Source: Prevotella sp. (GTDB lineage Bacteria > Bacteroidota > Bacteroidia > Bacteroidales > Dysgonomonadaceae). Taken from it: a stretch of DNA of 7,393 bases. Shown piece by piece: positions 1 to 6,814 of this stretch. Each line of letters begins with the position of its first letter. The first letter of the stretch is position 1. The stretch spans positions 1 through 7,393 of the forward strand of contig JAISES010000443.1 of NCBI GenBank assembly GCA_031263965.1, given 5' to 3'. A program made the translations under genes and the position numbers. The notes beneath the pieces are model-generated. The model worked only from the letters and a program-made list of their open reading frames with translations, ran no database searches and had not been told where the DNA came from.

Positions 1-90
<90 letters not shown>

Positions 91-99
91 TTTTTTATG

Positions 100-145
100 A
101 AAACGGAGAGTGATGTAAAATTACTCCCCGTTTTTTTGTTTTTTT
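100..145 (+). terminator. Rho-independent terminator of the rRNA operon
   Basis: An inverted repeat pairs 100-113 with 121-134. AAAACGG pairs with CCGTTTT, and GAGTGA pairs with TTACTC (one G-T wobble). A single A-C mismatch lies at 107/127, and the loop is 7 bases (TGTAAAA). The stem runs into a T-tract (131-137, then T-rich to 145). The hairpin plus U-tract starts about 10 bases after the 5S end, so it should stop rRNA transcription. On the minus strand only four T follow the stem core, so it looks one-directional. Confidence 0.87.
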
Positions 146-156
146 GTCTTCATTTC

Positions 157-187
157 TTTGCTACTCGAAAAAAAGCAATTATCTTTG
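157..187 (+). promoter_or_regulatory. Bacteroidetes sigma-ABfr-type promoter for the three-gene cluster
   Basis: The -7 box TATCTTTG (180-187) is an exact match to the Bacteroidetes consensus TAnnTTTG. A TTTG (157-160) lies 19 bp upstream, which fits the -33 element and its usual spacing. Transcription would start around 191-196, giving a leader of about 50 bases before the ATG at 243. The promoter sits just after the rRNA terminator, so the downstream genes probably have their own promoter rather than depending on rRNA read-through. The assignment is by consensus match only. Confidence 0.75.
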
Positions 188-220
188 CCGGAAACTCTGA
201 AAATACAAAAAAAAATGATC

Positions 221-229
221 ACTTAACAC
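221..229 (+). promoter_or_regulatory. Leader motif ACTTAACAC before first gene (copy 1 of 3)
   Basis: ACTTAACAC ends 13 bases before the ATG at 243. The same 9-mer precedes the third gene, and a copy with one difference precedes the second. No Shine-Dalgarno sequence is present, as is usual in Bacteroidota. A role in translation initiation or post-transcriptional control is inferred from position and recurrence only. Confidence 0.3.
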
Positions 230-242
230 TCAAACTACGCTT

Positions 243-3200
243 ATGAATTTTTCTATTTTGTCATATAAGAAAAGGTCTATTGTCATTTTATTACTTCTGT
301 TTTGTCTTGGATTAAATTTGTTCCCTCAATCAATAAACAAGGCATTGGAAGACTTTGCTACCATTGAGTCACAAAACCGATTCATTGATAATCTGAACCT
401 TGGAATCGGAGAACAGAATGGTAAAGCCCATAATTTACCTGTAGGAATAAAGAAAATAGTAGGAAATATCCCATTTACTCTTGCTGTCACTGATATCCGT
501 TTGGGTAATAAATATGGAGAATTAACACTTCTGATGAAAATGCGAATCCCCCAAGCCGGCAATGCAGAGGACAAAGAATTGTTATTCGGCGCCACAGATG
601 TTAAGATAACCAGTACCGGCGACTTGGCAGGAGATGTTAAATTGTCTCTCTTAAACAATATCCCTCTTTCTTTAGGTAATTTAGGAAATATCGTTTTTAA
701 AGGCAATCTGAATAGTAATACCGGAAGGGCGGAATCCAACACATACGTATCCCTTGACTGTAATGGCAATTTCAAAGAGCTATCCTTAGATGCTGATATC
801 GTATTGAATCCTAATACATTTGTATCCGTGTCGGATAAAGATGAACCTGTGACAAGCAGTTTCAAGACTGTTATTCAAGACTGGAATGACCTCATTGCCG
901 AGGTCTCACTTCCTGCTTTCGAAATAAAAGGGGCAGCGGGGTTTGAGTTCAGTCTTTCGAGGGCTACATTAGACCTGAGCGATCTGAAAAATCCACTGTC
1001 ATTTACTCCCGACCCTCAATATTTTAGTGAATACTTTACTTTACCTGATCCCAATTTATGGCGGGGTCTGTATATTGACCGGTTTACATTAACCTTTCCG
1101 GAACAGTTTAAGCATAAACAATCTGAAACAAGAATCACACTGGAAGCATCACATTTGCTGATAGATGAAAATGGTATTACGTGTAGTATCATAGAGAAAA
1201 ATCTCTTATCGCTGGATGCCGGAGATGCTTCGGGATGGGGATTCTCTGTAGAGAGTTTCCGTTTGTCATTATTAGCAAATAACATTAAGGGTTTCGGCTT
1301 TGGCGGACAGATAAATATACCCATTTCGGCGAAAAGCCAGTCGTGTAACTATGAAGCATACATATCTAATAATGAATATCTTTTCAACGTCGGTTTAGGT
1401 AAAAATCTCTCTTTTGATATATTCGGGCAATCGGAAATGCATCTGGATACGACTTCCTACCTGTTAATGCAGGTCAGGGACAAGCGTTTTACTCCCAAGC
1501 TCGTTTTAAATGGTTCGATGGCCATAGATAAAGATGGATTAAAAATGGAACAGGTTATTTTCCGGAAACTGGCATTTGCTACGGAATCCCCCTGTTTCTC
1601 TGTGGAATCCGTCGAATACGGCGGAGAGATCAACCTGAATAATTTTCCGGTTACAGTCAGTGATATCCGTTTCAGAACGGAAAATGACCAGGTTTCATTA
1701 GGCTTTGATATCAAAGTCAATTTGATGCAGGAAAAAATGGCTGCAGGCGGGCGTCTGGAATTGACTTCACTATATAGGAATGGATCGTGGGAATTTCAAG
1801 GCGTAAATATCCAGGCAATAAAGCTTGAAAATACACAACTTGCAGGATTCAGTCTGGATGGTGAAATCCGGATTGAAAAAAATCATCCGATTTATGGCAA
1901 TTATTTCGGCGGACAAATACAGGCTACGTTTGGAGCTTTATCAACAGGCTTGAAGGTTGGAGTTACCTCCATCTTTGGCACCAAAGACTACCGTTACTGG
2001 TACGTGGAAGGGCAAGCCGAATTTCCGGGAATGGGAATACAGATAGGCCCTGTATCTTTAGTCGGGTTTACCGGAGGAGCTTATTACAGGATGTCTCCTA
2101 CCGGGAAATCCGGACTTCAAGCATACGCTCCGGACGATAAAGTATCCTTAGGATTGAAAGCCGGGGTTGCATTCAGCGTAGGGAGCAAACTGGCCTTAAA
2201 TGGAGATGCTCTTTTCGAAATGAATTTCTTATCTTCAGGAGGAATAAAGAATATCCGCTTCTATGGAAGTGCGCAGTTTATGTCGCCACTTGAAATGACC
2301 GGCAAACTGGTGGCATTAACTGATATGCATAAAACAGCGCAGTCAAAAATAGGCAATGTAAGTAATAGCCTCTGTGACAAACTGCCGGGCAATATGTCCG
2401 GATCGGATATAACTAAAAGCATATTGCCGAATCTTAATCTTTCAGGAAGTATCAATGCCTATATGACGATGGATTTTGATTTTCCCGCAAAGACTTTCGA
2501 TGCCGATTTCAGGGTTATGATTCATGCGCCGGGAGGAATATTACGGGGCGCCGGGAATAATAATGAGGCTGGCTGGGCAAAGCTTTACTGTTCTCCACAG
2601 ACCTGGTATGTGCATGTAGGTACACCGACCAATCCGGTAGGGCTTAAGCTTGGACTGGGTGGATTCTCTCTAAGCTCAGAATCCTATTTTATGCTGGGCG
2701 ATAAACTCGAAAATCCAACAGTGCCGGAAGAAGTTATCAATATACTCGGAATCACTCCACAGCAGGCGGATTATATGAAATATCCCGACATCATGGAGGG
2801 AGGTAAAGGCGTCGCTTTCGGTTCCCGCTTCTCATTCGATACCGGCGATTTGACATTCCTTATCCTCTATGCACGCTTTATGTCGGGAGTAGGTTTTGAT
2901 ATTATGCTTCGCGATATGAGTAATTATGCCTGCGAAGGAAGTATTACCCCTGTCGGTCTGGGTGGCTGGTACGCCAATGGACAATGTTATGCCTACCTGC
3001 AGGGAGAGCTTGGCGTCAAAATACGGCTACTGTTTATCAACAAGAAAATTACAGTCATCAAAGGTTCAACAGCAGCATTGTTACAGGCACGTTTGCCTAA
3101 TCCGACGTGGATTGGCGGACAACTTGCCGTCCGCTTAAATGTATTGGGAGGTCTTATCAATGCCAATATGAAAATGAAAATGAGCTTTGGGAATGACTGT

Positions 3201-4676
3201 AAACTTGTCGCTCTCAATGGAGATATTTCGCCGCTGGATATGCCTTTGATTGCCGATCTGACTCCGTATAATAAAGATACGGATGTAGATGTCTTTCTAT
3301 CTCCACAAGCAACATTCAATATGCCTTTGGGTGAATCTTTTGATATCGAAGATGAGAATGGGAATGTTAAATCCTATCGGATAAAGCTTGCCGACTTTTA
3401 TATAACAGACGATAAAAATCAAAAGGTTGAAGGAAAAATAAAGCTGAATAAAACCAGTGATGCTGCAACTTTTGAATCAAAAGAAATATTGCCTCCCTAT
3501 AATGATATGAAAGTATTCGTATCTGTAAATTTTGAAGAATATAAAGGAGGAAGCTGGTCGGCGGTTTCACAAAACGGAAATATCGCACGAGAATCTAAGG
3601 AAGCCTCTTTCAAGACGGGTGGTGCACCCAATTATATTCCACTTACTAATATAGAGTATTGCTATCCTGTTGTCGGACAGAGAAATTTATTCAAGTCGGA
3701 ATCTACAACAGGATACGTCCAATTGAAAAGAGGACAAAGTTATCTGTTCCCGGAAAACTTTAACTATACAGCTTTACTTAACGCAAAGAGTGGCGCTTCG
3801 CTAAATGCTACATTCAGGTACAGCAGTTCCGATTCACGCATCAATTATGCTTTACCTGATGTTGGAAACAGGACAGACTATGAGCTTGTATTTGCCGCAT
3901 CGACAGGAGAACATACGCAACAAACGGCGGAAGTGCGAAAAACAACCAATACGCTTTCAGATGGTGATGGAGAATCTTTCTCTATCGACTATATGCAGCA
4001 GGCTGCACAAAAAATTACAAAAGACGGTATCCTGGAAGTATTGAAATACAGCTTTCGGACAAGCCAGTACAATACTTTCGGACAAAAATTAGCGGCATTG
4101 CAGTTAGAACCGGGTTCTCGTTATGTAAATACGGATGTACGCTCACTGCTCCTGATGTCGAAGGATAGCTACGAAGCTTTTGATGATGCAGAACTTGTGG
4201 GTAACGATTATACGGCAGGAGCGCCTCTGATATCTGCCGAAGCGATCATGGATAACGATTACTATGTGAAAGATATTGCACCTTTAGTCTATAATTGGTA
4301 TCCGCTTACAGGTATCTCTATTACCGGTCGGGACGTGAATGTGTACGGCGTCCCTCCGTCCAGGGCTTTCCCGCTGTATGACGGATACCTGAGCTACATC
4401 TCCGGAAATACCTTTAATAATTTTATGTCGAAGATACTTCCGTTTGTATATGAGCTGCCATACTATTATAGCAAGGATTATTACGAATTGAGAACGAAAG
4501 CGGTAAATGCTTTCGACAGGGGGATTGACATGCGTCCATTGCTTCCATTAATAAACAGTCACTTCCTGTTTATCCGGCAGGGGAACTATAAAACGAATTT
4601 CCGTTATAATCTGCCGGGAGGAAAAGCAGGAACGGCCAGGCAGATGGACTATATAAATACGCTCGACTGGAGATAA
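243..4676 (+). CDS. Giant exported beta-rich protein of unknown function, 1477 aa
   Basis: I do not recognise a named family. The ATG at 243 is the only usable start: an in-frame TGA lies at 216-218 and no alternative start codon falls between. Residues 1-29 form a signal peptide (KKR at 9-11, hydrophobic core 12-26, LFPQ end), so the protein is exported. Residues 70-760 alternate short hydrophobic strands with Gly/Asn/Asp turns and contain recurring motifs: VTDIRL (82-87), VSDIRF (472-477), and a GFxxxGxIxI pattern at 350-359 and 535-544. Residues 550-990 are very Gly-rich with aromatic strands. About 1000-1100 resembles a bacterial Ig-like module (DVDV at 1014-1017, DENGN at 1037-1041). The C-terminal 140 residues are rich in Tyr and Phe. 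The mature part has ten cysteines. There is no catalytic motif, lipobox or Type IX sorting domain. It is first in a probable operon with two other exported proteins. A structural envelope role is inference. The reading frame is secure. Confidence 0.93.
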   Translation: MNFSILSYKKRSIVILLLLFCLGLNLFPQSINKALEDFATIESQNRFIDNLNLGIGEQNGKAHNLPVGIKKIVGNIPFTLAVTDIRLGNKYGELTLLMKMRIPQAGNAEDKELLFGATDVKITSTGDLAGDVKLSLLNNIPLSLGNLGNIVFKGNLNSNTGRAESNTYVSLDCNGNFKELSLDADIVLNPNTFVSVSDKDEPVTSSFKTVIQDWNDLIAEVSLPAFEIKGAAGFEFSLSRATLDLSDLKNPLSFTPDPQYFSEYFTLPDPNLWRGLYIDRFTLTFPEQFKHKQSETRITLEASHLLIDENGITCSIIEKNLLSLDAGDASGWGFSVESFRLSLLANNIKGFGFGGQINIPISAKSQSCNYEAYISNNEYLFNVGLGKNLSFDIFGQSEMHLDTTSYLLMQVRDKRFTPKLVLNGSMAIDKDGLKMEQVIFRKLAFATESPCFSVESVEYGGEINLNNFPVTVSDIRFRTENDQVSLGFDIKVNLMQEKMAAGGRLELTSLYRNGSWEFQGVNIQAIKLENTQLAGFSLDGEIRIEKNHPIYGNYFGGQIQATFGALSTGLKVGVTSIFGTKDYRYWYVEGQAEFPGMGIQIGPVSLVGFTGGAYYRMSPTGKSGLQAYAPDDKVSLGLKAGVAFSVGSKLALNGDALFEMNFLSSGGIKNIRFYGSAQFMSPLEMTGKLVALTDMHKTAQSKIGNVSNSLCDKLPGNMSGSDITKSILPNLNLSGSINAYMTMDFDFPAKTFDADFRVMIHAPGGILRGAGNNNEAGWAKLYCSPQTWYVHVGTPTNPVGLKLGLGGFSLSSESYFMLGDKLENPTVPEEVINILGITPQQADYMKYPDIMEGGKGVAFGSRFSFDTGDLTFLILYARFMSGVGFDIMLRDMSNYACEGSITPVGLGGWYANGQCYAYLQGELGVKIRLLFINKKITVIKGSTAALLQARLPNPTWIGGQLAVRLNVLGGLINANMKMKMSFGNDCKLVALNGDISPLDMPLIADLTPYNKDTDVDVFLSPQATFNMPLGESFDIEDENGNVKSYRIKLADFYITDDKNQKVEGKIKLNKTSDAATFESKEILPPYNDMKVFVSVNFEEYKGGSWSAVSQNGNIARESKEASFKTGGAPNYIPLTNIEYCYPVVGQRNLFKSESTTGYVQLKRGQSYLFPENFNYTALLNAKSGASLNATFRYSSSDSRINYALPDVGNRTDYELVFAASTGEHTQQTAEVRKTTNTLSDGDGESFSIDYMQQAAQKITKDGILEVLKYSFRTSQYNTFGQKLAALQLEPGSRYVNTDVRSLLLMSKDSYEAFDDAELVGNDYTAGAPLISAEAIMDNDYYVKDIAPLVYNWYPLTGISITGRDVNVYGVPPSRAFPLYDGYLSYISGNTFNNFMSKILPFVYELPYYYSKDYYELRTKAVNAFDRGIDMRPLLPLINSHFLFIRQGNYKTNFRYNLPGGKAGTARQMDYINTLDWR

Positions 4677-4687
4677 ATATCTTATAC

Positions 4688-4696
4688 ACTTAAAAC
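4688..4696 (+). promoter_or_regulatory. Leader motif ACTTAAAAC before second gene (copy 2 of 3)
   Basis: ACTTAAAAC differs from the other two copies at one base and ends 9 bases before the ATG at 4706. Its TAA (4691-4693) is an in-frame stop upstream of the start, which fixes 4706 as the start. The 29-bp gap after the first gene contains no hairpin, which supports co-transcription. The regulatory role is inferred. Confidence 0.28.
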
Positions 4697-4705
4697 GACA
4701 GAATA

Positions 4706-6790
4706 ATGAAAAAAATAATTATATACCTTTTGCTGTTGCAGCTTGTACTCTGTAATGCTGTTTTATCGGCTCAGGAGCAGGAACAGGAGGTGATGTCCAA
4801 AGAAAATATACGTGCCGGAGGCTTTGTCACGAATGATAATCAGATAAAACTTCGCTGGTCTCCAGCCAACACAAGGGCGTGGTCTGAAGGGAATAAATAC
4901 GGATATACAGTGAAACGCTATACGGTAATGGTTGATAACCAATGGCAGGAAAAACCGGATGAGATAATACTGACAGAAAACTTGAAACCTCAGCCGCTGG
5001 CCGAATGGGAAGCGTATGCAAATCAGTCGGACTATGCAGCCGTTATAGCACAGGCGCTATATGGCGAAGATTTTGAACTGAGCGCTTCCGGGAGCAACGA
5101 TATTGGCAGTATTATTAATCAGGCAAATGAACTGGAACAGCGTTTCTCCACTTCGGTTTTTATGGCCGAATATGATTATAAAGCGGCTATGCTGGCCGGT
5201 TGGGCATGGACAGACAGTACGGTAAAAGAAAATGAACGGTATTTATACCGTATTTACCTGAACCGGCCGGAAAAATTACAGGGAGATACTGCTGCGGTTT
5301 ATGTTGGAATGGAAGATAAAAAAGAGCTTCCCCAACCCATCGGGTTAAATGCTGTGTTTGGCGACCGGGCTGCAATACTTTCCTGGAATTATACTTTATT
5401 ATCGGGCAACTACCATTCATACCATGTTGAACGAAAAAGCGGACAGGAATCTTTCCGCAGGATAACGGATCTGCCGGTTACCGCTTTGAACAACGAAATG
5501 AGAGAAGCGTTCTACACCGACAGCCTGCCTGCCAACGATGTTCTATACACTTACCGGATAGCCGGATTAACAAGCTTCGACGAAACCGGCCCGTATAGTG
5601 AGGAGGTTAGCGGAAAAGGCGAAAAAACGCTCACCTGCATCCCTCATATTTATAGCGGAGATTTCATAGATAAAGATTATGCAAAGATTTACTGGGAGTT
5701 TGAATGTGAAGACAGTAGCTTGATAAATAAATTCAGTCTGTCGGCAGCCGAAGATATAGATGGAGAATATCGGCCTTTATATCAGCCTCAGACCGACAAT
5801 ATCCCGTTAGATAAACGAGAGTTGGAATTTCCCTTAACCCACGCCCGCGCCTATGTTAAATTAAAAGCCGAAACCCGCGATGGACGCCAAACAGAATCTT
5901 TCCCGTTTTTGCTGCGGCAGATAGATTCCATACCTCCCGCTGTTCCTGCCGGACTGAAGGCCGAGATCGATACTGCGGGTATAGCCCGTTTATCGTGGGA
6001 TGCGAATTTGGAACCGGATTTTCTGGCTTACCGTATCCTGCGCTCGTTTACCGAAAAGGGAGAGAAATCTTCGATAACTCCCGAATTTATTGAACAAAAT
6101 TATTATGCAGATACGCTTTCCCTCGATTTGGGTAATCCGTATGTCTATTATAGCCTGACGGCTATCGATGAGCGTTATAACGAATCTGCGCCCTCTCTGC
6201 CGGTCAAAGTAGCCAAGCCCAATAACAAAACCCCGGACGAGCCGGTCATTACCGGATATCAGCTATCTGAAAACAAAATTACTGTCCAATGGATAACCGA
6301 TCCGAAGCAGCCGGACGTAAGCTATAAACTGGTTCGTACAAGCGCTGACAATCCTGTATATTCCAAAACAGTATTTTCGGGCGATTTCAAAGCAAACACT
6401 TATACGGATGAAGTCCCTGTGTCGGGACGCTACCGTTATAGCCTGATCGCTTATGGGGCAGGAGGGAAGAAATCGTTTTCACCGCAAGCGCTGGAAATTG
6501 ACATTGCAGCCAATACGCCACCTGATGAGATTTCGGGCTTGACTTCCTATGCCGATGCCGACAAAGGCTATATCGAGTTATCGTGGAAAAAACACGAGAA
6601 AGCAAAACTGTACCGGATATATAAAGCCGCCGAAAATGAGAAGACAACACTGTGGAAAGAACTGACATTGACTGAAACACGAGTTACAGATGAGACAGTT
6701 TCACCGGGGAATAGCTATACATATACTGTTTTATATGTAACGGATGAGGGTAGATCTTCGAAAGTGAAAACAATAACTGTAAATTATTAA
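4706..6790 (+). CDS. Exported multi-module fibronectin type III-like protein, 694 aa
   Basis: Residues 1-22 form a signal peptide (KK, hydrophobic stretch, LSA before Gln23). The mature protein reads as about six fibronectin type III-like beta-sandwiches: 35-205, 209-303, 308-405, 409-503, 510-600 and 604-694. Typical signs are the B-strand Trp (LRW 49-51, LSW 225-227, IYW 328-330, LSW 429-431, VQW 527-529, LSW 625-627) and the F-strand Tyr (YLYRI, YTYRI, YVYYSL, YRYSL, YTYTV). The first module is enlarged by a probably helical insert at about 95-165. FnIII modules usually mediate protein or glycan binding or act as spacers; the ligand here is unknown. The protein ends with the last module, so there is no Type IX sorting domain, and LVLC at 13-16 is a poor lipobox. 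It starts 29 bp after the giant protein gene and is likely co-transcribed with it. Coding is certain, the FnIII calls are strong, and the role is inferred. Confidence 0.93.
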   Translation: MKKIIIYLLLLQLVLCNAVLSAQEQEQEVMSKENIRAGGFVTNDNQIKLRWSPANTRAWSEGNKYGYTVKRYTVMVDNQWQEKPDEIILTENLKPQPLAEWEAYANQSDYAAVIAQALYGEDFELSASGSNDIGSIINQANELEQRFSTSVFMAEYDYKAAMLAGWAWTDSTVKENERYLYRIYLNRPEKLQGDTAAVYVGMEDKKELPQPIGLNAVFGDRAAILSWNYTLLSGNYHSYHVERKSGQESFRRITDLPVTALNNEMREAFYTDSLPANDVLYTYRIAGLTSFDETGPYSEEVSGKGEKTLTCIPHIYSGDFIDKDYAKIYWEFECEDSSLINKFSLSAAEDIDGEYRPLYQPQTDNIPLDKRELEFPLTHARAYVKLKAETRDGRQTESFPFLLRQIDSIPPAVPAGLKAEIDTAGIARLSWDANLEPDFLAYRILRSFTEKGEKSSITPEFIEQNYYADTLSLDLGNPYVYYSLTAIDERYNESAPSLPVKVAKPNNKTPDEPVITGYQLSENKITVQWITDPKQPDVSYKLVRTSADNPVYSKTVFSGDFKANTYTDEVPVSGRYRYSLIAYGAGGKKSFSPQALEIDIAANTPPDEISGLTSYADADKGYIELSWKKHEKAKLYRIYKAAENEKTTLWKELTLTETRVTDETVSPGNSYTYTVLYVTDEGRSSKVKTITVNY
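4772..4789 (+). repeat. Triplicated hexamer encoding QEQEQE at the mature N terminus
   Basis: Three tandem hexamers, CAGGAG, CAGGAA and CAGGAG, encode residues 23-28 (QE three times) immediately after the predicted signal peptidase site. The unit is a multiple of three, so a change in copy number would stay in frame. It is short and may be chance. Confidence 0.6.
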
Positions 6791-6796
6791 TGGCTT

Positions 6797-6805
6797 ACTT
6801 AACAC
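6797..6805 (+). promoter_or_regulatory. Leader motif ACTTAACAC before third gene (copy 3 of 3)
   Basis: ACTTAACAC is identical to the copy before the first gene and ends 9 bases before the ATG at 6815. That is the same spacing as before the second gene, with the TAA again in frame 15 bases upstream of the ATG. The 24-bp gap (6791-6814) contains no terminator and no promoter box that I can see, so the third gene is probably read from the upstream promoter. Function is inferred from recurrence. Confidence 0.3.
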
Positions 6806-6814
6806 AGAACACAG

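Noticed and set aside
326..1720. Minus-strand open frames opposite the first part of the giant protein gene (326-865, 1016-1324, 1457-1720)
   Set aside because: They lie entirely opposite a continuous 1477-codon frame with a signal peptide. They lack promoters and recognisable domains and look like antisense shadows.
468..2030. Assignment of the giant protein to TamB/AsmA-type lipid-transfer proteins
   Set aside because: Long beta repeats are suggestive, but there is a cleavable signal peptide instead of an N-terminal anchor and no diagnostic C-terminal TamB motif that I can see. It is not supportable without a structural search.
2926..4044. Plus-strand frames nested in the giant protein gene (2926-3138 and 3805-4044)
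   Set aside because: They overlap the main frame completely, have no initiation signals of their own, and their products have no domain-like pattern.
4580..4676. Type IX secretion C-terminal sorting domain in the giant protein
   Set aside because: The terminal residues lack the typical beta-rich sorting domain with a basic end. The FnIII protein likewise ends with its last FnIII module.
4677..4705. Terminator or promoter between the first and second genes
   Set aside because: The 29-bp gap has no inverted repeat, T-tract or TAnnTTTG box.
4736..4775. Lipoprotein signal in the FnIII protein (LVLC, residues 13-16)
   Set aside because: The residue before Cys is Leu rather than Gly, Ala or Ser, and a better signal peptidase I site (LSA before Gln23) follows.
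4827..6680. Minus-strand frames opposite the FnIII gene (4827-5021, 5187-5420, 6387-6680)
   Set aside because: The plus-strand frame shows clear FnIII periodicity across the same bases, so these are shadows.
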